The notes beneath the pieces were generated by a model. That model was given only the letters and a program-made list of their open reading frames with translations. It searched no databases and had not been told where the DNA came from. From Bythopirellula polymerisocia (GTDB lineage: Bacteria > Planctomycetota > Planctomycetia > Pirellulales > Lacipirellulaceae), in the NCBI RefSeq assembly GCF_007860015.1, contig NZ_SJPS01000001.1, positions 1,302,001-1,366,000 of the forward strand: DNA of 64,000 bases, given 5' to 3'. Shown piece after piece: positions 33,685 through 42,909 of this stretch (within the stretch, counting starts at the first letter, position 1; every line of letters starts with the position of its first letter). A program made the translations under genes and the position numbers.

Positions 33685-34686
33685 ATGTTTGTCGATCGAG
33701 TCACTGTTGAAGTAGAAGCTGGCAAGGGAGGTGACGGCTGCGTCAGCTTCCGACGCGAGAAATATATCCCCCGTGGAGGTCCCGATGGGGGAGACGGTGG
33801 TCGGGGGGGCAGTATCATCGTTGTCGCCGAACCAGGAGTCGATAGCCTGCAGATGCTGGTGCATCGCAAGCACTGGCGCGCCCGCAGCGGTACTCCCGGC
33901 GGTGGCAAAAAATGCCACGGGGCCAATGCCGAAGATCTCACGATCCTTGTTCCCCCGGGGACAGTGGTAATCGATGCCGACCACGATTTCGTGCTCAAAG
34001 ATTTGGAAGCCGCCGGCGACCAGGTGATCGCCGCGCGTGGTGGAAATGGTGGAAAGGGAAACACGCGGTTCAAGTCTGCCACCAATCAGGTTCCTCGGGA
34101 GCACACTCGCGGCGGAGCGGGAGAGAATCGCCGCGTCACCTTTGAACTTAAAGTTATCGCCGATGTGGGATTGCTGGGGAAACCCAACGCCGGCAAGAGC
34201 ACCCTCCTGAGTCGGGTGTCGCGTGCCCGGCCCGAGATCGCCGACTATCCGTTCACTACTAAGATTCCCAACCTGGGAATTGTGCAAGTCGATATCGACC
34301 ACGCTCTAGTGATGGCCGACATTCCGGGGTTGATCGAGGGCGCCCACTCCGGCGCTGGCCTGGGCCACGAGTTTCTTCGCCATGTAGAACGCACGCGGGT
34401 GCTGATCCATTTGATCGAGCCAGAACCAATGGATGGAACCAACCCCATCGAGAACTACCACGCCATCCGTGCGGAGGTAGAGAAATACGACATCGATCTA
34501 GGCAACCGCCCGGAGATAGTCGCCGTCAGCAAGGCCGAGCTACCCGGCGCAGAAGAAGTCCGCACCGAGTTGGAACAAGCAATCGGAAAACCCGTCTTGC
34601 TCTTCTCCTCCGTCACCGGCCAGGGCCTGAATGAACTAACTCGAAAAGCCTATTCCCTGTTGAGCGAGCAGCGGCAACCGACATGA
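33685..34686 (+). CDS. obgE: GTPase Obg/CgtA
   Basis: A 333-residue Obg GTPase, involved in late 50S ribosome assembly. The N-terminal glycine-rich Obg domain ('GGDGCVSFRREKYIPRGGPD', 'GGRGGSIIVVAEPG', 'RGGNGGKGNTRFKSATNQ') is followed by the G domain with P-loop 'GKPNAGKST', switch I 'YPFTTKIPNLGIV', 'DIPGLIEGAHSGAGLGHEF' and 'VSKAEL' in the NKxD position. The Asn of NKxD appears as Ser (VSKAE), a common variation in Obg proteins being NKID; this deviation should be noted. No C-terminal OCT domain is present. The stop overlaps the coaX start by 4 bp (ATGA). Confidence 0.97.
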   Translation: MFVDRVTVEVEAGKGGDGCVSFRREKYIPRGGPDGGDGGRGGSIIVVAEPGVDSLQMLVHRKHWRARSGTPGGGKKCHGANAEDLTILVPPGTVVIDADHDFVLKDLEAAGDQVIAARGGNGGKGNTRFKSATNQVPREHTRGGAGENRRVTFELKVIADVGLLGKPNAGKSTLLSRVSRARPEIADYPFTTKIPNLGIVQVDIDHALVMADIPGLIEGAHSGAGLGHEFLRHVERTRVLIHLIEPEPMDGTNPIENYHAIRAEVEKYDIDLGNRPEIVAVSKAELPGAEEVRTELEQAIGKPVLLFSSVTGQGLNELTRKAYSLLSEQRQPT

Positions 34687-35531
34687 GCGAAGTGCTTGAC
34701 TTGTTGGCGGTGGATGTTGGCACGAGCCGGGTGAAGTTCGGTTGGTTTCCCGGCGAGGTTATCTGTGCGACAGAACCTCCCGAGAGTCTCTTGCCGATTG
34801 CTGCTCCAAAACTCGCCGAACCCGCCGAGACCTTTTCCTGCCAACATCGGGGCGTTCCTGTTGGAGAATTCAATGCCCAGATCACAGAGTGGCTCTCTCA
34901 GTGCGAAGATCGGCGACCCCAAGTCGCGCTCGCCTCGGTAAACCCCGCTGCGGCTGGAGTCGTAGAAAAACTGTTTTCACAACTCAGTTATCCTGCCGTG
35001 CGAGTCTTGACCGGCAGCGACTTGCCGATTGTCTTACAGGTCAAAGAACCGCAGCGAGTGGGGATTGACCGGCTGCTCAATGCCGTGGCTGTTAACCGAA
35101 TTCGCAAGACCGAGCAACCTGCCATCGTGATGGATCTCGGGACCGCCGTGACGGTGGATCTCATTGGCAGCAACGGCGATTTTCTGGGGGGAGCAATCCT
35201 GCCCGGCTGGTCACTCTCGGCATCCGCCCTGCACGGGGCCGCCAGTTCGCTTCCCCTATTGTCGCCTGACAACTTGCAGCTACCCGAGCATGGATTGGGG
35301 AAATGCACTACCGAAGCCATGGCTGCGGGACTCACTTGGGGCCTCGTGGGTGCGCTGGAAAAACTCATCGCCATGTACTCCGAATTCTCCCACAGCAAGC
35401 CACAGCTTTTTCTCACCGGTGGCAATGCCCCGCTTCTGCTTGAATCGCTCAACGAAAGCGTGGGACCTGTTCGACATGTGTCCCATCTGGTTCTCGCTGG
35501 AATCGCGCTTGCATGTGAGGGAAGTCGGTGA
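34683..35531 (+). CDS. coaX: Type III pantothenate kinase
   Basis: A 282-residue CoaX, which phosphorylates pantothenate in the first step of CoA synthesis. Motifs: phosphate-binding 'LLAVDVGTSRVKFGWF', the 'GIDRLLNAVAV' segment, 'VMDLGTAVTVDLI' and 'GGAILPGWSLSASALHGAAS', and late 'LFLTGGNAPLLLESL'. The family's Asp in the first motif and in 'GIDR' are intact. The start codon overlaps the obgE stop and its own stop overlaps the trmE-like GTG by 4 bp, so translation is likely coupled across the three genes. Confidence 0.94.
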   Translation: MSEVLDLLAVDVGTSRVKFGWFPGEVICATEPPESLLPIAAPKLAEPAETFSCQHRGVPVGEFNAQITEWLSQCEDRRPQVALASVNPAAAGVVEKLFSQLSYPAVRVLTGSDLPIVLQVKEPQRVGIDRLLNAVAVNRIRKTEQPAIVMDLGTAVTVDLIGSNGDFLGGAILPGWSLSASALHGAASSLPLLSPDNLQLPEHGLGKCTTEAMAAGLTWGLVGALEKLIAMYSEFSHSKPQLFLTGGNAPLLLESLNESVGPVRHVSHLVLAGIALACEGSR

Positions 35532-36694
35532 CTCGCTCCAATGGTGACGACCAGACCAGTGTCTGTGTATTGACTCCCACTGGGCGGGGAGCCGTTGCTG
35601 TGGTCGCCGTGGCCGGTCGCGACGCGGTGAAGTTCGTCGACGGATGCTTTCTGGCGAGCAATGGCCGCTCACTCGATCGACAACCCTTGAGTCGTATCGT
35701 CTACGGTCACTGGGGAACAGTCGAAGGGGAAGACTTGGTTGTCTGTCGCCGCGACGAACATGAGGTCGAAGTCCATTGCCACGGCGGTGTGCAATCAGTC
35801 GCGGCCGTCGTCAGCCAGCTTGTGGCCGCCGGTTGTGACGAAATTCCCTGGCAAGAATGGATCTCGCGTCAGCACGAATGCCCGCTTGAAGCGGAGGCCC
35901 GTATCGCCTTGGCAGAGGCCACGACTTCTCGTACCGCCTTGATTCTGTTGGACCAATTGCAAGGGGCATTGCGGCGCGAAGTCGAGGCGATTCTCGCAGA
36001 GATTCAATCAGGCGAGATTGCTGCAGCCGAAGCCCGCGTAGATTGCCTTCTGGCAAATTTCTCCCTCGGCTTGCATTTGACCAGCCCTTGGCAAGTCGTC
36101 ATCGCTGGCAGACCGAACGTCGGCAAGAGCAGCCTCATCAATGCGTTGGTTGGCTACCAACGAGCGATAGTCTTCGACCAGCCAGGTACCACGCGCGATG
36201 TTGTCACGACACATACGGTCATAGACGGTTGGCCCATCGAACTGAGCGACACCGCAGGCCTCCACGCAACAACCGACTCTTTAGAAGTCGCGGGCATCGA
36301 ACTAGCCCATGCTCAATTGGCCCGCGCCGATCTGGTTCTCTGGGTCGAGGATGCCACGGCTTCGGACTCGATGGAGTTACTCAAACAACAAGCTTCAGAT
36401 TTAGGCCTCGAATTACCTAGCAGGCAAGTCCTGGTTCTCAACAAGATCGATCTTGCTGACCAACCGATTCCCGCCAATGCAATCGCCACCAGTGCACTCA
36501 CAGGCCAGGGGATCGAGCACCTCCTGGCGGCAATCGTCCAGCAGTTAGTCCCTGACGCGCCTGAGCCTGGTTCTGCGGTCCCCTTTAACATGCGGCAGGC
36601 AAGTCTGTTGTTGGCCGCCAAGGAAGCATGTGAGCAAGGCCATCAAGCGAACGCCTCAGCTGCACTCGACGAGTTGCTTGTACGCGGGGAATGA
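35528..36694 (+). CDS. TrmE/MnmE-like GTPase lacking the C-terminal Cys motif
   Basis: A 388-residue GTPase related to MnmE (TrmE), which modifies U34 of tRNA together with MnmG. The N-terminal part ('VLTPTGRGAVAVVAVAGRDA', 'VEVHCHGGVQS') matches the tetrahydrofolate-binding domain of MnmE. The G domain has 'AGRPNVGKSSLINALVG', 'QPGTTRDVVTT', 'LSDTAGLH' and 'VLNKIDLAD'. MnmE proteins of ~450 residues end in C-x-G-K with a catalytic Cys; this one is shorter and ends 'AALDELLVRGE' without it, and lacks part of the helical domain. It is probably a planctomycete-type divergent paralogue and may not perform the usual modification. GTG start, 4-bp overlap with coaX. Confidence 0.88.
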   Translation: MTRSNGDDQTSVCVLTPTGRGAVAVVAVAGRDAVKFVDGCFLASNGRSLDRQPLSRIVYGHWGTVEGEDLVVCRRDEHEVEVHCHGGVQSVAAVVSQLVAAGCDEIPWQEWISRQHECPLEAEARIALAEATTSRTALILLDQLQGALRREVEAILAEIQSGEIAAAEARVDCLLANFSLGLHLTSPWQVVIAGRPNVGKSSLINALVGYQRAIVFDQPGTTRDVVTTHTVIDGWPIELSDTAGLHATTDSLEVAGIELAHAQLARADLVLWVEDATASDSMELLKQQASDLGLELPSRQVLVLNKIDLADQPIPANAIATSALTGQGIEHLLAAIVQQLVPDAPEPGSAVPFNMRQASLLLAAKEACEQGHQANASAALDELLVRGE

Positions 36695-36703
36695 ACTCAG
36701 TCG

Positions 36704-38011
36704 TTACACTCCCGGTCGGCCCACGCTGTAGTACGTAAATCCCCGCGACTGCATTCGTTCGGGCTCGTAGAGATTGCGGCCATCGAAGATTACGGGAGCT
36801 CGAAGCAAGCTCGCCATCTCATCCCAGTCGGGCCGCTTGTAGTCGTTCCACTCGGTCATGATGCAGAGCGCATCGGCTCCGGCGAGTGCCTCCATCTCCA
36901 AGTCGCAAAGCGTAATCTTGTTGCCGTAGATCTTTCGCACATTGTCCATCGCTTCGGGGTCATGGACCTGTACTTTGGCACCCTCCTCCAGGAGATGATC
37001 GATCAACACGAGTGCCGGCGCTTCGCGGATATCGTCGGTCCGGGGCTTGAACGCTAGTCCCCAGATGGCAATTGTCTTGCCGGAGAGCTTGCCACCGAAA
37101 TGCTTGTCAAGCTTCTCGATCATGACCTGCTTTTGGCAAGTGTTGACCTCATCGACGGCCAGCAGAATCCGCGGCTCGACTCCCAAGTCAGTCGCCATCG
37201 CCGAGAGCGCCCGCACGTCCTTGGGAAAACAGCTTCCCCCATAGCCAACACCAGGGAAGAGAAATGCAAACCCAATGCGGCTGTCGTGGCCAATGCCGCG
37301 CCGCACGTCATTGATATCGCCACCCATCCGCTCGCACAGGTTGGCCATCTCGTTGATGAAGCTAATCTTGGTGGCCAGCAGAGCGTTGGCCACGTACTTG
37401 GTCATCTCCGCGCTCTCGGGAGTCATCACCAGAAAGGGATGCTCCGTCCGGAGGAATGGTTCATAAAGTTGCCGCAGCACATCGGCTGCCCGATCGCTGC
37501 GAACCCCCACCACCACGCGATCGGGTTTCACAAAATCGTCAATCGCCGCACCCTCTTTGAGAAACTCCGGATTGCTGGCAACTTCGCAATCCCGACCAGT
37601 GAGTTCCTTGAGCATCCCGTAAATGCGCGCGTTGGTTCCCACGGGCACGGTACTCTTAGTTACCAGAACAGCATCCTTTTGAAGGTGCGGAGCAATCTGT
37701 TCGACCACTTTCCATAGTGCAGACAAGTCGGCCGACCCATCGTCTCCCTGGGGAGTCCCCACGGCCAGATAGACCACCTCCGCAGGTTCCACAGCCGAGG
37801 CGAGGTCGGTCGTAAACATCAACCTGTGGACAGACAGGTTGTGTTTGACCATCTCTTCGAGCCCAGGTTCATAGATGGGAACTTCCCCGCGACAGAGTGC
37901 CTCTACTTTGGCTGCGTCGATATCAACGCACGTCACTCGATTGCCGCTGTCAGCAAAACAAGCCCCCGAAACAAGCCCCACATATCCCGTACCGATAACC
38001 GCTATTTCCAT
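36704..38011 (-). CDS. ugd: UDP-glucose 6-dehydrogenase
   Basis: A 435-residue UDP-glucose/GDP-mannose dehydrogenase family enzyme. N-terminal Rossmann motif '[19 protein letters not shown]' and 'VTCVDID', then 'YEPGLEEMV', '[17 protein letters not shown]', the catalytic Cys in '[12 protein letters not shown]', and C-terminal '[20 protein letters not shown]', all diagnostic. It oxidises UDP-glucose twice to UDP-glucuronate, a precursor of surface polysaccharides. Full length. It converges on the trmE-like gene with 9 bp between the stops. No other polysaccharide genes are adjacent. Confidence 0.96.
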   Translation of the reverse strand: MEIAVIGTGYVGLVSGACFADSGNRVTCVDIDAAKVEALCRGEVPIYEPGLEEMVKHNLSVHRLMFTTDLASAVEPAEVVYLAVGTPQGDDGSADLSALWKVVEQIAPHLQKDAVLVTKSTVPVGTNARIYGMLKELTGRDCEVASNPEFLKEGAAIDDFVKPDRVVVGVRSDRAADVLRQLYEPFLRTEHPFLVMTPESAEMTKYVANALLATKISFINEMANLCERMGGDINDVRRGIGHDSRIGFAFLFPGVGYGGSCFPKDVRALSAMATDLGVEPRILLAVDEVNTCQKQVMIEKLDKHFGGKLSGKTIAIWGLAFKPRTDDIREAPALVLIDHLLEEGAKVQVHDPEAMDNVRKIYGNKITLCDLEMEALAGADALCIMTEWNDYKRPDWDEMASLLRAPVIFDGRNLYEPERMQSRGFTYYSVGRPGV

Positions 38012-38162
38012 GGATAATATCTACGCCTTTTCTTTTGATGCTCTGACCGTAAACCTAACAAAGCTGGTATCTTCCCAGCATAATTGCGCAATTAGAATAA
38101 GAAAACCTACCTCATCAGGCGAGCCGGGCCGTCCTCGGCCCCGACTATCTTAACGCCCGAAT

Positions 38163-39032
38163 TCAAGGGCAACTCGTGCCATAGAAAGCCGCCGTTGGCA
38201 ATCCAACTCGTTCCTGCACCAGCTGGGCGATAGCGTCCACGTCTGTATCCGCTAGCGGGGCGACGAAATCCTCCGCCGGTCGTCGGGCAACCGTGTAGAC
38301 CTGCACAAGACGAATCTCCCCTCCAGCCGCGACGATCTCCCCAAGCCGGTCACAATAGGCTACCAACTCTCTCTGCGAGGGTCCTTCCCCCGCCACCCGC
38401 ATGAACAGCGATTGAATCACCAGCGGTCTCACGCGGGCCGCGGCCGTGATGTTCTTGAGGATCCGCTCAAATGGAATCGAGGTCCGTTCGATCTTGTGAT
38501 AATACTCCGACGTGCCGGCATCCAGCTTGGCCCAGATCTCCCCTTGATTGGCATCGAGGATCGCCAGACCCCGCTCGACGTGTGGCCGATGAAACATACT
38601 CGCATTGGTGATCAGAACCATCTTCACGTCGTCGAGTCCCAGTTCGCGTTTCAGATCCGCGCAAGTCGAGATGATCGTGTCAAAGTTACGGTAGGTCGTC
38701 GGCTCGCCGTCGCCAGAGAAAGCGATGTCGTTAAATCGCCGCAACTCGGCAGGTGTCTCGCGGAACTTGCTCGATTCGTAAATCTCGCCCGACTTCACAA
38801 AGGCAAGCACTTCCCGCAACTCGGCAACCAGGGCATCCAGTTCCACAAACTGGGTTTCACTCTGCGAAGTGCGATCCACCTGGCAGTAAATGCAATCAAA
38901 ATTGCAAACCTTGTCCGGGTTGAGATTCACCCCCACCGATATCCCCCGCGACCGCCGACTCAGCACGGGATAGACAAACCGGTAGTCCTCAAACGACCGT
39001 TCATGTAGCGTGTGGAGTTGGTGCGTAGTCAT
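38163..39032 (-). CDS. Radical SAM protein
   Basis: A ~289-residue radical SAM protein. The cluster-binding motif CxxxCxxC is 'CNFDCIYCQVD' near residue 56, preceded by 'RGISVGVNLNPDKV'. 'AFSGDGEPTTYRNFD' provides the glycine-rich SAM-contacting strand, and 'MVLITNASMF' and 'IWAKLDAGTSEYYHKI' match the same subfamily, which resembles the Wyosine-synthesis/'Fe-S oxidoreductase' group. Substrate unknown. ATG starts at 39050 and 39032 are both possible; longer frames upstream look unrelated. It is divergent from the GH25 gene. Confidence 0.9.
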   Translation of the reverse strand: MTTHQLHTLHERSFEDYRFVYPVLSRRSRGISVGVNLNPDKVCNFDCIYCQVDRTSQSETQFVELDALVAELREVLAFVKSGEIYESSKFRETPAELRRFNDIAFSGDGEPTTYRNFDTIISTCADLKRELGLDDVKMVLITNASMFHRPHVERGLAILDANQGEIWAKLDAGTSEYYHKIERTSIPFERILKNITAAARVRPLVIQSLFMRVAGEGPSQRELVAYCDRLGEIVAAGGEIRLVQVYTVARRPAEDFVAPLADTDVDAIAQLVQERVGLPTAAFYGTSCP

Positions 39033-39050
39033 AACAGCATGATACGCCAT

Positions 39051-39397
39051 CGAAGGCCGTTTGACTAATTCGAGCGACTTAGTCAAAGGCTGGGCGACAT
39101 AGTAAAAGCGTGCCTGAATCAAAGCTGATGGGGTATCAGAAGACCGAGATTCTACTCCTACCTTGGTCGACCCTATTCCTGGCAGATCATTGCAGAGGTA
39201 TGGCCTACCCGCCGTATTTTGCGCATGGACAACTCGTTTTTGCGAAATCCAAGCGAAAATGGCGTTTATTTTCAACCATCAAAGTGGTTAAAAAGTCTCC
39301 GGCTTCTATAATGAAAGACTGGAACAACATCGGGGAGAATACTCTCTCAATTCCTTTTCCAAACAAACTTTGCAAAAAAATCGACTTCTTTACTCTC
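39051..39397. other. Divergent intergenic region between radical SAM and GH25 genes
   Basis: Open frames run through this stretch on both strands, as extensions of both flanking genes, but neither extension carries a recognisable domain. Promoters for both genes are expected here. No defined promoter motif can be supported by eye. Confidence 0.5.
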
Positions 39398-41515
39398 ATG
39401 AGGCTTGGTTTGGTGTTTGATTTGACTCGCAACAACAGGCATTTCTTCAACGGTATTGCATTTATAGCAACCGTGTTTGTCCAACTCTCATTTTCGAACC
39501 TACTGGCGACTGCCCAGGTGCGTTCACTGGGCCTGGATGTCTCGGCCTGGCAAGGCAACTTGTCGACGAACACATGGAATGCACTCCATAACACGAACGA
39601 TAGAGACTTCGTGTTCATTCGTTCCAGCCGCGGGGGCACAACGGGTTTCTACAACCAAAGTGATCCCAATAACAACAACAATCAAAACACTCTCTCTCAG
39701 CGGTATGACGACCCTTACTTCGTGCAAAATATCACTCGGGCCACAGCCGCGGGAATGTTTGCGGGTCCCTATCACTTCGCTCGCCCCGATATTATCTCCA
39801 GCACGCAGAATTCGGGCGGCATTGCCAACACCGGGACTGACGAGGCCAATCACTTTCTTCAAATGGCAGGTGCCTGGATGCGTCCTGGATATTTGCTACC
39901 GGTATTTGATCTTGAAGCGGGCCAATCGCAACGCACGGCTTCGCAGCTCACTCAGTTTTCCATCGATTTTTCGAACCGTATTCAAGAAGTAACGGGCGTT
40001 CGTCCTCAGATGTACATCAATGGCAACTACGCAAGTTACGTCCAATCTTCGATTGTCAATGCGTTTCCTGACCTTTGGATTGCTCGTTGGCCGAATCAGA
40101 GCAATCCCAATTCCATTCCGGTGCAAACAGCCAATCCAAACGATTCTCTCTCTTGGCTCTACGGCCCGTGGGATAATTTCGGCGATCCACAGCCCTGGGC
40201 ATTCTGGCAGTACGCCAGCACTGCGAGGCTAAGTGGATTTAACAATGGCAATAGCAACCTGGATGTTAACGTTGCCAACGGGGGCATTGAGTTCGTAAAG
40301 GACAAATTAGTGCCGGCGCTCTGGACGAATGACTCCGACGGCCAATGGACCTCGCTCACCAACTGGAATAGCGGCCAGACTCCGGTTGCTCCTGTGCAAG
40401 GCCCCGGGCAAGTGGCCCGTGTGGGGGCGTTGACGCTCCCCTCCGTGCGCTTGCCTGGAGCGAATGACACGGTCATTCTCGACCGACCAAACGCCAGCAT
40501 CGATGTCACCCTCAGTTCGGGGACCCACAACATCCGCAAATTGTTTGTCCGGGAATCACTCAACATGACGGGAGGATCACTGAACGTGGGCTATGTGCCT
40601 AGTTCCGATTCCACTCCAGTATCCGCTCAGTTTTCCGCTCCGGTATCAATCACTGGCAACGCCAGTTTGAGTGCCCATACCCTCCTGATTGACCCGTTTC
40701 AAACGCTCACGCTGGCTGGGGCCTCCCTTTCGTTCGAGAGGATGGAACTCATGCCGCATGGCACTGCTCCCGCCATGATTGCCGTGCTGGGTGATGTGAG
40801 TTTCAATCCGTTGACCAGCGGCGGCGGCACCATTGCCAACGTCGCAACCCCGGGGCTTTCGAGTCAGATCGATTTGGGGGGAGAGAATCGCGTCTTCAAT
40901 ATTGCTGATGGCGCTGCTAACGTAGATCTGAGTATCGAAGTGCCGATCTCCAATGGCTCACTCACGAAAACGGGCCTCGGCACACTCTCTCTCTCCGGCA
41001 TCAATAGTTTCAGTGGAGATGCAGTCGTTCAGCAGGGGGTATTGAGCATCAACATTCCATCCCTCGCCGATGACGCAAATGTGTCCCTTTCTACAGGGGG
41101 AATACTCGACCTCAATTTTTCCGGCCCTCCCGACATGGTGAGTAAGTTGTCCATCGACGGGACGACCCTACCCATCGGCACCTGGGGAAGCGTTGGTTCA
41201 GGTGCTCAATTCACAACCCCACTTATCACGGGCACCGGACTCTTGGAGGTGACCAGCACAGTTTCCCCCGGAGATTTCGACGGCGACGGCGATGTCGATG
41301 GCAACGACCTCACTGAATGGCAAGCCGCCTACGGCAACACCGCCGGTGCAGATGCCGATCAGGACGGCGACAGTGACGGCCAAGACTTTCTCACCTGGCA
41401 ACGCAATTACACGGGCTCGAACCTACTGACGACTGCCACAGCCGTTCCTGAACCCAGTGCAATCTGCTTAATCGGGTTTGCGTTGGCATTGATGGCTGGC
41501 TTTCGCCGGTCCTAA
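39398..41515 (+). CDS. GH25 lysozyme-like PEP-CTERM protein with dockerin-like repeats
   Basis: A ~705-residue exported protein. After a signal peptide ('FNGIAFIATVFVQLSFSN') comes a GH25 (lysozyme-like) domain with 'SLGLDVSAWQGNLS', the catalytic 'LPVFDLEAGQ' (D-x-E) and 'PWAFWQYAS', in the usual order. An autotransporter-associated beta-strand region follows ('KTGLGTLSLSGINSFSGDAVVQQGVLSI' in part). Then come two calcium-binding dockerin-like loops ('DFDGDGDVDGNDLTEWQ' and 'DADQDGDSDGQDFLTWQ'), and the PEP-CTERM anchor 'AVPEPSAICLIGFALAL'. It may cleave peptidoglycan-like material or be a diverged carbohydrate-active surface protein. Start 39398 chosen for its signal peptide; an upstream ATG (39311) is possible. 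Confidence 0.88.
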   Translation: MRLGLVFDLTRNNRHFFNGIAFIATVFVQLSFSNLLATAQVRSLGLDVSAWQGNLSTNTWNALHNTNDRDFVFIRSSRGGTTGFYNQSDPNNNNNQNTLSQRYDDPYFVQNITRATAAGMFAGPYHFARPDIISSTQNSGGIANTGTDEANHFLQMAGAWMRPGYLLPVFDLEAGQSQRTASQLTQFSIDFSNRIQEVTGVRPQMYINGNYASYVQSSIVNAFPDLWIARWPNQSNPNSIPVQTANPNDSLSWLYGPWDNFGDPQPWAFWQYASTARLSGFNNGNSNLDVNVANGGIEFVKDKLVPALWTNDSDGQWTSLTNWNSGQTPVAPVQGPGQVARVGALTLPSVRLPGANDTVILDRPNASIDVTLSSGTHNIRKLFVRESLNMTGGSLNVGYVPSSDSTPVSAQFSAPVSITGNASLSAHTLLIDPFQTLTLAGASLSFERMELMPHGTAPAMIAVLGDVSFNPLTSGGGTIANVATPGLSSQIDLGGENRVFNIADGAANVDLSIEVPISNGSLTKTGLGTLSLSGINSFSGDAVVQQGVLSINIPSLADDANVSLSTGGILDLNFSGPPDMVSKLSIDGTTLPIGTWGSVGSGAQFTTPLITGTGLLEVTSTVSPGDFDGDGDVDGNDLTEWQAAYGNTAGADADQDGDSDGQDFLTWQRNYTGSNLLTTATAVPEPSAICLIGFALALMAGFRRS

Positions 41516-41719
41516 TCATTCCAGGGGCTCACGCCACCTAGCTATTAACTGCCGCCACTTCGTGGCTAAATCGCCACACCTAAACTCTTCGCTGCAGAAC
41601 CGCCTATCCCCAACCACGGAGTGGTGATCGTCAATAGCCAGGGGTGCAAACCCCTGGAAATCTGAACCCTCAACAATTCAGCCCCAAAGGGGCGAATGTC
41701 CCTCACTCACGGGACAAAC

Positions 41720-41753
41720 AAAAACCACCCCGAGTTGGCAACTCGGAGCGGTT
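41720..41753 (-). terminator. Terminator of PEP-CTERM gene 41784-42566
   Basis: On the minus strand AAACCGCTCCGAGTT and AACTCGGGGTGGTTT form a strong stem with a tight loop and a T-run after it. It lies about 30 bp after the stop codon. Confidence 0.85.
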
Positions 41754-41783
41754 TGAAGGTTCGAGACTAGTTCAAGCTAACCG

Positions 41784-42566
41784 TTAGCTGCGAGTTCGCA
41801 CACAACCAAGTCCGACGCAAGCAAGACCCATCAGCAACAGGCTGGCAGGTTCAGGAATCTGTCTGATCGAGATGTTATCGAAATTCCCGCCGCTGGGAGA
41901 TGACAAATCCGATGGTCCGCCTAAGCGTGCTACGTTATAAGGTTTGGCGTTTGCAGTCGTGGCGATGTTTCGAATCGCATCTACAGTACCGTCATCGCCC
42001 AAGTCCAGCTCGAAATTGATAAACGTCTCGCCGACCGTTGCTTTGAAGTGGTGCCAACCCTGCTGTATTGCCGGATTACCAACAAATGTGACCCAATTGC
42101 CTGGCGTGCCTCCAACAAACACAGTGCGAATGCCATAGCCAACGAGTGTGACACCACCAGTTTCCGGATCAGCTAGATCATTGTAGCGACCCATTTCGAG
42201 TAAGGCACCCAACGGTGCAGCAGCGCCGTTGTCGCGCAGGCCACCGGTCAAACGCTTGCCTCCAGTATCACCATCGTCGTACAGGTCAAACTCCCAGATA
42301 ATGGGCGCACTATCCGATGGTGTTGTGGCGGCGAAAACCCTCTTTTGCGAAGATCCACCCCCATGGGCCAGAGATTGGCCAGGATTGCCGAACGCTGTGT
42401 CTAGCGTGCCGACACCAGCCGGCGCTTCATTCCAGACTGCGTTGAGAGCCGCAGTGTCAACGTAACTTTCAAAGTCGTCGGACAAGAGGGTGGCTGCCTG
42501 AACCTGTCCAATGCCAGCCAAGGCTACGGCAGCACACACTGCTGCCAATATATTACTTCTCTTCAT
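41784..42566 (-). CDS. PEP-CTERM protein, DFESY paralogue 1
   Basis: A 260-residue exported protein. Signal peptide ~1-24 ('ILAAVCAAVALAGIGQVQA'). The mature start 'TLLSDDFESYVDTAALNAVW' is shared with two other genes nearby, followed by 'GVGTLDTAFGNPGQS', 'WEFDLYDDGDTGGKRLTGGL', 'GWHHFKATVG' and 'FDNISIRQIPEPASLLLMGL'. The fold is probably a concanavalin-like jelly roll, common in PEP-CTERM proteins; ligand unknown. The PEP-CTERM tail is IPEPASLLLMGLACVGLG with a terminal Arg/Ser. The start at 42566 is fixed by the signal and by a leader motif shared with the next gene. Confidence 0.88.
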   Translation of the reverse strand: MKRSNILAAVCAAVALAGIGQVQAATLLSDDFESYVDTAALNAVWNEAPAGVGTLDTAFGNPGQSLAHGGGSSQKRVFAATTPSDSAPIIWEFDLYDDGDTGGKRLTGGLRDNGAAAPLGALLEMGRYNDLADPETGGVTLVGYGIRTVFVGGTPGNWVTFVGNPAIQQGWHHFKATVGETFINFELDLGDDGTVDAIRNIATTANAKPYNVARLGGPSDLSSPSGGNFDNISIRQIPEPASLLLMGLACVGLGCVRTRS

Positions 42567-42605
42567 TATACTAACTCCCCTCGTCGCAATTGATGCGACA
42601 AAAAA
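42567..42605 (-). promoter_or_regulatory. Hairpin-plus-ribosome-site leader, copy 1
   Basis: On the minus strand: TTTTTT, then GTCGC-(7 nt)-GCGAC hairpin, directly followed by GAGGGGAG and the ATG 11 bases later. The same arrangement precedes 43665. The hairpin abuts the purine-rich ribosome-binding sequence. Confidence 0.6.
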
Positions 42606-42842
42606 CAAATCCAAAGGTGCAGAGAAAAGTGATCGTTCAGTTGGCGTAAGGCCACAAAGCCTCTCAACTTCACAGTAGTCAAAATTGGCCAAAATCGCAA
42701 GAATTTCTGCGCAGAAATATGTCTTGTTTGCGCAGGTTAGGCGTTGGAGCATGAACTGTCCAAATGTCACCCAACCGTTCTGTCGGTTCGCCCGAGGAAG
42801 GTCTTTGTGAAGCGTTCCAACGGTTCGCTATAGACTATCAAT

Positions 42843-42880
42843 AAAAAAAACCGCTCCAATCCCAAGGGTTCGGAGCGGTT
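42843..42880 (-). terminator. Terminator of PEP-CTERM gene 42910-43665
   Basis: On the minus strand AACCGCTCC pairs with GGAGCGGTT around a 13-base loop, followed by a long T-run. It lies about 30 bp past the stop codon of the upstream gene. Confidence 0.85.
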
Positions 42881-42909
42881 GAATATTTAAGAGCTAAGTT
42901 AAAAAACCA

